Part shown: one piece after another, positions 1 through 7,700 of the stretch
Layout: each line of letters opens with the position of its first letter
Numbering within the stretch: the stretch's first letter is position 1
DNA from: Candidatus Nitrosopumilus sp.
GTDB taxonomy: Archaea; Thermoproteota; Nitrososphaeria; Nitrososphaerales; Nitrosopumilaceae
Direction of reading: 5' to 3'
NCBI GenBank assembly: GCA_028335865.1
Contig: JAOKTA010000007.1
Location: forward strand, 1 to 32,556
DNA length: 32,556 nucleotides
Made by a program: the position numbers and the translations under genes
The notes under the pieces: model-generated
The model's input: only the letters and a program-made list of their open reading frames with translations
The model's database searches: none
What the model was told of the DNA's origin: nothing

Positions 1-2
1 AA

Positions 3-461
3 CTCAAACTAGGTGAAAATGAACTTGAAGTTGATTCCAGAGATTTCTATGTTGACAATCAAACATTAGGTGAAATTATAGATAATATTTCTCAATATTT
101 ACCAGAAAATCAAGCAAAAATTGTATATGAATTAGATTCTACTTCTAAACCAAATTTAGCTGAAGATGCTTTGGAATGTTTGGATGATGCAGAAACATTT
201 GAACCTGAATTTAATGAACCAAAATATATCAATAATAGCGAAATTGAATCAAAACTAAAAATTTTAGAAACTAGCAAATTTTTTGATTCACCCCGAACTG
301 CTGGTGAAACTGTTCAACAACTTAGAGAATATGGGTGGGCTACAGGCACATTAGATGTTTCAAAAGCTTTAGCTAAAATGAGTTTAAATAAAAAATTTAC
401 AAAAAGTTCATCTGAAAATAAAACCTGTTATTCAATTGAACAACTACCGCTATCTAGTTAA
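3..461 (+). CDS. Hypothetical protein, 5'-truncated by the window edge
   Basis: Frame is open from position 3 through the listed 171..461 ORF (LKLGENELEVDSRDFYVDNQTLGEII...); Asp/Glu-rich with a possible winged-helix-like C-terminus. Confidence 0.75.
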   Translation, partial: LKLGENELEVDSRDFYVDNQTLGEIIDNISQYLPENQAKIVYELDSTSKPNLAEDALECLDDAETFEPEFNEPKYINNSEIESKLKILETSKFFDSPRTAGETVQQLREYGWATGTLDVSKALAKMSLNKKFTKSSSENKTCYSIEQLPLSS

Positions 462-645
462 AAGAATAATTACATTTCAGACAATTAGAAAAGATTTCTC
501 CGTCCAAATGATCAAAATGTATATTGCATTGTAAACATGTATGATGCATATCAAAATACCCATCTTTTTCTGTGATACCTGTTTTATTTGATTCAAGATT
601 TGTGCTTTTACACTTTATACAATGACAACCACATTCAATTTTCAT
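454..645 (-). CDS. Small Cys-rich zinc-ribbon-like protein (63 aa)
   Basis: 8 Cys in CGCHCIKC, CLQC and CLKC clusters; ATG start; 8-bp convergent overlap with the upstream CDS. Confidence 0.65.
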   Translation of the reverse strand: MKIECGCHCIKCKSTNLESNKTGITEKDGYFDMHHTCLQCNIHFDHLDGEIFSNCLKCNYSFN

Positions 646-693
646 AATTTTTCTCAGCTAATCTAATTATACTTTCTATATGTATACAAATCA

Positions 694-849
694 TTGGATA
701 AAAAACGTGAAGTACCCATAGAAATTGATGATCATTTCAAACTTTTTGGAAAAGAACCATGGGAAGTAGAATACGGTGAGAAATGCCCTGTATGTGATGT
801 TAGAATAGATGAATATGGTTTTTGTTCATGTGGTTCTGGTGGTGATTAA
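694..849 (+). CDS. Candidate 51-aa microprotein with CPVC...CSC metal-binding motif (TTG start)
   Basis: Translation (L/M)DKKREVPIEIDDHFKLFGKEPWEVEYGEKCPVCDVRIDEYGFCSCGSGGD*; fills the gap between neighbouring genes; not in ORF track. Confidence 0.55.
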   Translation: MDKKREVPIEIDDHFKLFGKEPWEVEYGEKCPVCDVRIDEYGFCSCGSGGD

Positions 850-850
850 A

Positions 851-1828
851 TTATTTTTTAATTTTTCTGATTATAATTATAACAACTATCGCAACAATAA
901 TCAAAACACCTCCAAAAACTAGCCACACAAAATAATCATTAGGAATAGATTCAGATTCCACAGGTAAGATGTCAGCAGAATTATTAATTTTACTTAAATC
1001 TTTATTATATTCAGAACCAGTAATTACAATTTCTCCTACTGCTTGTGGTTTCATGCTGAGTGAAACATAATTTTCTTTACTGACAGATTTAGTATACTTT
1101 ATTTTTTCACCATTTAATGATATACTATATGGACTATCTAACAACTTTTCTTCCATAGTTACTGTTACAAATTTATTTTTTTGATTTACTTGAAGACTAA
1201 TGCTTTTTGATTCTTGATCTACATTAAATTTATCAATTTTAGAATTTGTTATAATTTCTACTTCAAATTTTTCCTCTCCCCATCCGACCTCTTCTATTAC
1301 TTTTGGAATTTTATCATAATACTGTATTACTGCATCACCTCCATTATTTGCTGAAATTCCATTTCTATTTCCTAATTGTATTATATTATTATTGAGAAAA
1401 AATAAATCTATTTCTTCAGAAAATAAAACAGAAAATGTTTCAGAGTATCCAACTCTCACTGTCCACAAATTCTCATAGAGTGTGGATGCATCTTCTAAAT
1501 CATATTTAATAATTGTATTTGACTTTGTAGGAAAAATTGTTATAGATGTATTTCCCTGTCCATCATTTGCCAATCCAAATTGCTTTTCATCCCCATTATC
1601 ATTTGTAACTGTAATACTTTCTGTAATAACTCCATCAAACAAATTTACATTTACTGGTATACTTGAAGTAACAATAACATGTTTTAGATTAACTATTTCT
1701 GATTTATTTAAATTCACTTCAATTAATTTCTGATTTGCTTCTGCTCCTAAAGCTAACTGAGCACTAGCTGTAGGAATTACTGTGACTAAAGCTAAAAGTA
1801 ATACAATTAAGTAAATTTGATTATTCAT
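851..1828 (-). CDS. Secreted/membrane-anchored hypothetical protein
   Basis: N-terminal signal peptide (MNNQIYLIVLLLALVTVIPTASA) and C-terminal TM helix followed by RKIKK. Confidence 0.8.
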   Translation of the reverse strand: MNNQIYLIVLLLALVTVIPTASAQLALGAEANQKLIEVNLNKSEIVNLKHVIVTSSIPVNVNLFDGVITESITVTNDNGDEKQFGLANDGQGNTSITIFPTKSNTIIKYDLEDASTLYENLWTVRVGYSETFSVLFSEEIDLFFLNNNIIQLGNRNGISANNGGDAVIQYYDKIPKVIEEVGWGEEKFEVEIITNSKIDKFNVDQESKSISLQVNQKNKFVTVTMEEKLLDSPYSISLNGEKIKYTKSVSKENYVSLSMKPQAVGEIVITGSEYNKDLSKINNSADILPVESESIPNDYFVWLVFGGVLIIVAIVVIIIIRKIKK

Positions 1829-2305
1829 TTATTCTAAAGTAACTTTTACCATTTGGACTTTATCTAATGGACAATCATTTCCATCTTTTTGAACATTTAC
1901 AATTTTATCGGCTATGTCCATTCCTTCCTTTACTTGTCCAAACACAGTATACTCCCTATCTAAAAATGCACTATCTGATGTTACTATGAAGAATTGTGAG
2001 CCTGCACTGTTAGGATCTTGTGATCTGGCCATAGAAACAATACCTCGTAAGTGTGATCTTGAACTAAATTCAGCTTTAATGCTATATCCTGGACCTCCCA
2101 TTCCCCAAGAACCTTTGTTATCTGTTTTTGTATTAGGGTCCCCTCCTTGAATCATAAATCCAGGAATCACTCTATGAAATAGTGTACCGTTATAGAATCC
2201 ATCTCTAACTAATTTTTCAAAATTTCTTACAGTTTCAGGAGCTAGTTCAGGTAAAAGGTTAAATGAAATATTACCATGATTAGTTTCAATATTTACTGTA
2301 CTCAT
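1829..2305 (-). CDS. Cyclophilin-type peptidyl-prolyl cis-trans isomerase
   Basis: Cyclophilin motifs FHRVIPGFMIQGGDP, GSQFFI, YTVFGQVKEGMD. Confidence 0.95.
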   Translation of the reverse strand: MSTVNIETNHGNISFNLLPELAPETVRNFEKLVRDGFYNGTLFHRVIPGFMIQGGDPNTKTDNKGSWGMGGPGYSIKAEFSSRSHLRGIVSMARSQDPNSAGSQFFIVTSDSAFLDREYTVFGQVKEGMDIADKIVNVQKDGNDCPLDKVQMVKVTLE

Positions 2306-2455
2306 ATTTTTTTGGATATTGGAATATCATAAAAGTCTTCTTGTAAAATTATTTAAATTTTTTTATACTCTATGATTTTTTTAAGTATTTTTAATTTTAT
2401 TTTTTTATTGAAAACTTATAATTTTTTTTAACTATTTTTTATGTTATTTTTTTAA

Positions 2456-2483
2456 GTTCTAGAGTTATAGTGTTATATAGAAC
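2456..2483. promoter_or_regulatory. Inverted repeat GTTCTA-N16-TAGAAC overlapping a TATA-like element
   Basis: GTTCTA (2456-2461) and TAGAAC (2478-2483) are reverse complements; TTATATAG is centred about 26 bp upstream of the TTG start at 2502. Confidence 0.45.
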
Positions 2484-2501
2484 AATTACAAGTTACATAC
2501 A

Positions 2502-2732
2502 TTGAGTCGTACAAACCAAAGCACGATAATTAAAGAAGCAATTAATTCCTATCTTGACAATGGAGTAACTGACAAACAAGACATCTATACAAAAGTAGTT
2601 GATGAGCTTGGTGTTCCAAGACCTACAGTGAGAAGGGTTGCAAGGGATCTAAGAACTGAATTATTACAAAAGATCCAAATCTTACAATCTGATATGCCTA
2701 AAGTCGCTGCTACTCCTGAAGAAGACGAATAA
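2502..2732 (+). CDS. Small helix-turn-helix DNA-binding protein (76 aa)
   Basis: DKQDIYTKVVDELGVPRPTVRRVARDL resembles an HTH; TTG start. Confidence 0.75.
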   Translation: MSRTNQSTIIKEAINSYLDNGVTDKQDIYTKVVDELGVPRPTVRRVARDLRTELLQKIQILQSDMPKVAATPEEDE

Positions 2733-2816
2733 ATTCGACTGATTTTTCTTTTTAACTCCTTTTATTTTCTAATTATTGGCATTACTATTATAAAGAATGA
2801 ATTTTTCAAATTAATT

Positions 2817-3284
2817 ATGGGATATGCATATAATCATTTAGCTACAATTGTAACCGGTGCATTTGCTTTAGTTTTAACTGGTCTTTGGCCAGTAATGGTT
2901 GATTTTGCACCAGATCTAAATTTCATCTTTATCATGTCAGTTCCAATTACATGGTTTATGGTTCTGACTTGTTGGTTATCTCAAAAAAGTGCAGATTATG
3001 CAACTAATCATTCTCATGCACATGAAGTACACCAAAAAAAAAGCTTGAGTAATACACAAACAGTTCAAGTTGAAGTTCCTAAACAAGTCAATCTTTCAGA
3101 AATAAAAGAAATTCAAAATGAGTTATCAGAAGAATTAAACGAACTAAAGTCATCTGTAGAACTAAAAGATAGTGAAATTGAAAGATTAAATCAAGAAATT
3201 TTAAATTTAAAAACTCTGGTTCAAATTGAATCCTTAAAATCTGAATTAGCTAATCTGAAAATATTATCCTCTAAAAGAAAATAA
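2817..3284 (+). CDS. Membrane protein: two TM helices, His-rich linker, coiled-coil tail
   Basis: Two hydrophobic helices, HSHAHEVH, then a Leu/Glu/Lys heptad-like tail (EIQNELSEELNELKSSVELKDSEIERLNQEILNL). Confidence 0.75.
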   Translation: MGYAYNHLATIVTGAFALVLTGLWPVMVDFAPDLNFIFIMSVPITWFMVLTCWLSQKSADYATNHSHAHEVHQKKSLSNTQTVQVEVPKQVNLSEIKEIQNELSEELNELKSSVELKDSEIERLNQEILNLKTLVQIESLKSELANLKILSSKRK

Positions 3285-3286
3285 TT

Positions 3287-3406
3287 TCAATCTTTACACT
3301 CACAAGTAACTGTTCCGTGATTCTTTTTACATCCAGGACAACTTACAGCACCACCGTAATGACATTTGCATGAACACAATTCAGTTGGATCTTTTTTTAA
3401 ATTCAA
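3287..3406 (-). CDS. Candidate 39-aa Cys-rich microprotein (TTG start)
   Basis: Translation (L/M)NLKKDPTELCSCKCHYGGAVSCPGCKKNHGTVTCECKD*; 7 Cys as CxCxC, CxxC and CxC; not in ORF track. Confidence 0.6.
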   Translation of the reverse strand: MNLKKDPTELCSCKCHYGGAVSCPGCKKNHGTVTCECKD

Positions 3407-3463
3407 TATTGTTGGTTTATGGATATACTATTTGACTTTTACAAAACTATCAATAAATTATTT

Positions 3464-3991
3464 TTATTTTTGTAATTTAGATGCAATTTGTAGAGTTTCA
3501 TCAACCATTTCTTTTAATCTAGTTTTAGCACTCTCATCTGAAATTTGATTATCTGCAAATATTTCTGTAGTTAGATAAACTGCTTTTGGATTTGTAATTA
3601 CTCTAAAGTATGATAACAGTTGTGTGATTACTGTTTGAACATCAACAAAGCCAATATTTCCAGCAGCCAAAATAGCCATACCTGCAACTTTACCTTCTGT
3701 TTTTTTATAATCAACATATTCAAAGAGATTTTTTAACGCAGAACTAAAAAATGAATTGTAGATAGGCGAACCAATTAACCATACATCTGCTTCCATAATG
3801 TCTTTTGCAGCATTTTTAGTTGCTTCATTATACTCTACATCAAATCCTCTATAACATTCAATTTCTCCATCTGAAAGATTAATGAATTTTGTATCTGAAT
3901 TCTTTGATTTTGTATATTCATTGACATATTTCATAATTATCTGGGTATTTGCAGTTTTTCTAGGACTAGCTGAGATAACAACTATTTTCAT
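3464..3991 (-). CDS. NADPH-dependent FMN reductase / flavodoxin-like NAD(P)H oxidoreductase
   Basis: ISASPRKTANTQ and GSPIYNSFFSSALKNLFEYVDY motifs. Confidence 0.85.
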   Translation of the reverse strand: MKIVVISASPRKTANTQIIMKYVNEYTKSKNSDTKFINLSDGEIECYRGFDVEYNEATKNAAKDIMEADVWLIGSPIYNSFFSSALKNLFEYVDYKKTEGKVAGMAILAAGNIGFVDVQTVITQLLSYFRVITNPKAVYLTTEIFADNQISDESAKTRLKEMVDETLQIASKLQK

Positions 3992-4042
3992 AATTTTTTA
4001 ACTCCTTCTTTGTATTTAATCCCTACAATTTTTAAAATTAAA

Positions 4043-4136
4043 TGGGCTTGGAGGGCTTCGATCCCCCGACCTGAAACTTAGGAAGCTACTGCGCTATCCA
4101 TGCTACGCGTCAAAATTGACTCTGCGCTACAAGCCC
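4043..4136 (-). tRNA. tRNA-Arg(CCU) with a 19-nt intron in the D-loop (intron 4103-4121)
   Basis: Acceptor GGGCTTG/CAAGCCC, T-arm GGGGG-ATCGAAG-CCCTC, anticodon loop TTCCTAA. Removing 19 nt gives a 75-nt cloverleaf with D-stem GCGC/GCGC. Confidence 0.9.
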
Positions 4137-4166
4137 AGCAGAAAAAATATTCTAAATTATTTAAGC

Positions 4167-4871
4167 CTAATCAAATTTACTTTGAATCATGTTTTGAATT
4201 TCTTTCCAATCCAAATTTTCTTTTTCTTCCCATTTTTCATAGTAAACAACATCTTTTAGATTTAATCTTGGTAACCAACCTGCAGTTTCAAGATCTGGTT
4301 TATCTGCAAATTCATTAACATAACCTAGGCATAGATATGCAACAGGAACTACATGTTCTGGTAATCCAAGATTTTCTTTTAGAATTTTATTTGAAAGAAT
4401 ACTTACCCAACCAAGTCCTATTCCTTCAGCTCTTGCTGATAACCATAAATTTTGGATTGCACAACATACGCTGTATATTCCTGCTTCTGGAATACTTGAT
4501 CTACCTATCACAAATGGACCAAATTTTGATGGATCATATGTAACACAAAGATTAACAGGAGATTCCAAAATGCCTTCTAGCTTAAATGATAGATATTTTG
4601 ATTTTTTTGGTTCTTCGACTATCTGTGATGAACGTTTTTTCTCTTCCTCAAACGATTCTTTAATTTTTTTCTTAGTTTTCTGATCTTTAATTAAAATAAA
4701 ATTCCAAGGTTGAGAAAAACCTACTGATGGAGCATGATGTGCTGCATGGAGAATTTTAGATAATTTTTCATCTTCAATTGGTTTTGATATAAAATGCGAT
4801 CTAACATCCCTTCTTGAATAAATTGCCTTGTAGAATCCCTCTTTTTCTACATTCGTAAAATCATCTTCCAA
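4167..4871 (-). CDS. bluB: Nitroreductase-fold BluB-like 5,6-dimethylbenzimidazole synthase
   Basis: BluB-like N-terminus FYKAIYSRRDVRSHF...ILHAAHHAPSVGFSQPWNF and GLGWVSIL. Confidence 0.85.
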   Translation of the reverse strand: MEDDFTNVEKEGFYKAIYSRRDVRSHFISKPIEDEKLSKILHAAHHAPSVGFSQPWNFILIKDQKTKKKIKESFEEEKKRSSQIVEEPKKSKYLSFKLEGILESPVNLCVTYDPSKFGPFVIGRSSIPEAGIYSVCCAIQNLWLSARAEGIGLGWVSILSNKILKENLGLPEHVVPVAYLCLGYVNEFADKPDLETAGWLPRLNLKDVVYYEKWEEKENLDWKEIQNMIQSKFD

Positions 4872-4953
4872 TATTTACACTCATTTTCTCTTTTTATTCA
4901 CTCTTTCTTTTCTTAAACCTTAATAATGTCATGACCTTGCTTTGAACTTCAAT

Positions 4954-5027
4954 GGGCCTGTAGTCTAGCTGGTTAGGATACTGCCTCGACATGGCAGTGA
5001 TCATGAGTTCGAATCTCATTAGGCCCA
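4954..5027 (+). tRNA. tRNA-Val(GAC), intronless
   Basis: Acceptor GGGCCTG/TAGGCCC; anticodon arm CTGCC-TCGACAT-GGCAG; T-arm ATGAG-TTCGAAT-CTCAT; 74 nt. Confidence 0.9.
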
Positions 5028-5034
5028 CTTTTTA

Positions 5035-5523
5035 TTATTTTTCTGTTCTAAATTCAGTTTCAGCAACACTCCATGTACTTTGAGTGATAATTGTACCTTC
5101 AGCAATAAAATTAGTTATTTCATTATTTATTACGGATTGATAAATTTCTGAATTTATTTCATCTTTATTTAGAATAAATGTATTTTTTATAGGAACTTCT
5201 GCACCTCCAAAAATTTGTGCTCTTCCAGGTAATGCAACATCTTCTGTAGAATATTTTCCAGAACCTAATAACACATCATCACCATAGAGTTGATATTCAA
5301 TTACTGGAACTACGAATGTTTTTTCACTAGAATTTTTTACAACAAATGTAAGAGTAAATTTTGCTTCATTCTCCCCAGCTTCTCTTAATGCAATATCTGT
5401 TAATTCAACTTGAACTTGTTCAAGTGATACATTATCTAAACTAGCATAGTAGACAATACCTGCCATTAAACCCAAACAACCAACTATTGCTGCATAAACT
5501 GTAATTTTACTTTGAAGTCCCAT
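5035..5523 (-). CDS. Membrane-anchored extracytoplasmic hypothetical protein
   Basis: N-terminal TM/signal anchor (ITVYAAIVGCLGLMAGIVYYA), beta-rich remainder. Confidence 0.75.
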   Translation of the reverse strand: MGLQSKITVYAAIVGCLGLMAGIVYYASLDNVSLEQVQVELTDIALREAGENEAKFTLTFVVKNSSEKTFVVPVIEYQLYGDDVLLGSGKYSTEDVALPGRAQIFGGAEVPIKNTFILNKDEINSEIYQSVINNEITNFIAEGTIITQSTWSVAETEFRTEK

Positions 5524-5603
5524 CTAGTTTCAATTGTTAATCTACAAGTAAAAACGTTATCAAGATCCAAATACATAATATTTGATATGATATTTAGTAT
5601 AAC

Positions 5604-6101
5604 ATGGCTGCAATAGAACAGGCAATTCTTACTTGGATTCATCTTGTTTCAGCTGCAATATGGGTTGGCGGTTCACTTTTTATTGGAATTGTATTTTCTC
5701 CACTTCTAAAAACTATGACGAACTCTCTTCAAGAAAGAATGCAAATAATGATTAGAGTTGGAAAAAGATTCAACAAAATTGCTGTACCTGCATTACTTAT
5801 TATGATGGCAACTGGCTTGTATAATTCTCATTTGATACTTGGTAAACCAAATATCCTTTTTGAAACAAGTTATGGCCAATTTTTAATTATTAAAATCATA
5901 CTTGTAATTATATTAGTTATCATATATGCAATACATGTTAGAGTAATTCGTAAAGATGTCGAAGAAAAAATTATGTCAAATCAAATGTCTGAACCTGAAA
6001 TTCAACAATTGAGAAAAAAAATTATTATTCTTGGAGAAATCACTGTGGTTTTATCTTTAGTAATTCTATTTTTAGCATCTTTACTTGATGCTGGAGTTTG
6101 A
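5604..6101 (+). CDS. CopD-like integral membrane protein
   Basis: IEQAILTWIHLVSAAIWVGGSLFIGIVFSPLL is CopD-like; about four TM helices. Confidence 0.75.
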   Translation: MAAIEQAILTWIHLVSAAIWVGGSLFIGIVFSPLLKTMTNSLQERMQIMIRVGKRFNKIAVPALLIMMATGLYNSHLILGKPNILFETSYGQFLIIKIILVIILVIIYAIHVRVIRKDVEEKIMSNQMSEPEIQQLRKKIIILGEITVVLSLVILFLASLLDAGV

Positions 6102-7106
6102 TACTCCTTGAATAATTACTTCGAAACCTTCTGATGTTTTTCCAATTCCATATTTGCAGCCTGTAATTTTTGATGTTACAAATAGATTTGTTTCTAAATG
6201 ATTTGTAATTTTTTTCACTTGAAATACTGTTTTGTTTATGCCTAAACTTGCAGGTACTACTAACATATCTGCTAAACTTTCATCTACCCCAAGTGAATTG
6301 TTGATAAATTTCTCAAAATCTAAATCAAAATTTTGATTTTTATTATTAAATAATCCATCTATTCCAATAATTGAATTTTTATCAATACTGTAAATTAATA
6401 ATGATGCTCCCGAATCTATTGCTTCCTCTTCTTTAATTTCAATTTCTACATTAAAATTTGCTTTCCTAATTTTTTCTTCAATTTTCTCAATTTTCTCTTT
6501 AATCACATCTATTGAAATTTTTGAAAATGTACATTTTAGTTTTAAATTGTTTGTTTCTCTTTTAGAAAGTATTAATGATTTAATTTTTGATGGATATACT
6601 TCTAATTTTACTTCGCCACTACCTTTTGGATAATATCCTCGTTTTATTATTTGAATTGAAAATTCTATTCCCATTCTAGAATATGCTTCCTTGAGTACAT
6701 GTTGAGTGTAATTCATTGATGGACTCCAAAGAACATCTGTACCGCCTTTAATTATTAAACTAAGTTTTTTTTGTGAAATAGATACAACAGGAATTAACAC
6801 TTGTAAAATTAAAGAAATACTTCCTGCTGTTTTAACATCTTCAATTAATTCTAAATTTTCTATATTGCCTGGAATAAATTTAAGTTCTGTTGAGCCTATT
6901 TTAGCTCCAATTACATCTGCTTTTGAAATTTTTTGTAAAATTCGAATTGCAGTAAGATGTTGTGCTTTTAGTCCTTCGTCTTTCCTATTTTTTCTAATAT
7001 TTTCTAAATGAATTGGTTGTTTTGTAATGCATGATAATGTAATTGCTGAGCGTATAATTTGTCCGCCACCTTCACCGTGTCCTCCATTAATTTTTAAAAA
7101 ATCCAT
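6081..7106 (-). CDS. rtcA: RNA 3'-terminal phosphate cyclase
   Basis: GGHGEGGGQIIRSAITLSCIT, TAGSISLILQ, RGYYPKGSGEV. Confidence 0.93.
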   Translation of the reverse strand: MDFLKINGGHGEGGGQIIRSAITLSCITKQPIHLENIRKNRKDEGLKAQHLTAIRILQKISKADVIGAKIGSTELKFIPGNIENLELIEDVKTAGSISLILQVLIPVVSISQKKLSLIIKGGTDVLWSPSMNYTQHVLKEAYSRMGIEFSIQIIKRGYYPKGSGEVKLEVYPSKIKSLILSKRETNNLKLKCTFSKISIDVIKEKIEKIEEKIRKANFNVEIEIKEEEAIDSGASLLIYSIDKNSIIGIDGLFNNKNQNFDLDFEKFINNSLGVDESLADMLVVPASLGINKTVFQVKKITNHLETNLFVTSKITGCKYGIGKTSEGFEVIIQGVSNSSIK

Positions 7107-7166
7107 ATTTTTACTAGTTTGGACTCTTTATGATAGTTTTTTAAAAAGAAATTTCCTATATTTTGT

Positions 7167-7661
7167 ATGAATGGTTTATTGATAGGAAGATTTCAACCAT
7201 TTCATTTAGGCCATCTTGAAGCATTACAATTTGCATTATCCAAAGTAGATAACTTGTGGTTGGGTTTAGGAAGCTCAAACAAATCTATTGAAAAAAGTAA
7301 TCCATTTTCTGCTGAAGAAAGAAAAAAAATGATTTTATCTTCAATTGACGATTCAATGAAAAACAAAATCACAATTTATTTTATTCCTGATGTGGATAAC
7401 CATGTAAAATGGATTGAAAAAATCGATACTATTGTTCCAAAATTTGATATTGTTTTTTCAAATGACCCATTAACTGATCATCTATATTCAAAAAGAACAG
7501 TTAGAGTAATTTCAATTCCCTTTTTAAAAAGAGATCAACTATCTGGTACTCGAATTAGAGATTTAATTAAAAGCGATCAAAAATGGGATGATCTTGTTCC
7601 TTCTGGAACTAATCATCTTTTAGAAAATTTAGATGCAAAAAATAGACTAAAAATTCTTTAA
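7167..7661 (+). CDS. nadM: Nicotinamide-nucleotide adenylyltransferase
   Basis: GRFQPFHLGH nucleotidyltransferase motif and LSGTRIRDLI. Confidence 0.88.
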   Translation: MNGLLIGRFQPFHLGHLEALQFALSKVDNLWLGLGSSNKSIEKSNPFSAEERKKMILSSIDDSMKNKITIYFIPDVDNHVKWIEKIDTIVPKFDIVFSNDPLTDHLYSKRTVRVISIPFLKRDQLSGTRIRDLIKSDQKWDDLVPSGTNHLLENLDAKNRLKIL

Positions 7662-7700
7662 TTATAAATAAGCCTGAGTGAAACCAATTTTGAAGATATT

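Noticed and set aside
3366-3548. Listed 60-aa plus-strand ORF
   Set aside because: Antisense to the microprotein and FMN reductase; Phe/Tyr-rich AT-driven translation.
4100-4318. Listed 72-aa plus-strand ORF
   Set aside because: Overlaps tRNA-Arg and is antisense to bluB; low-complexity hydrophobic translation.
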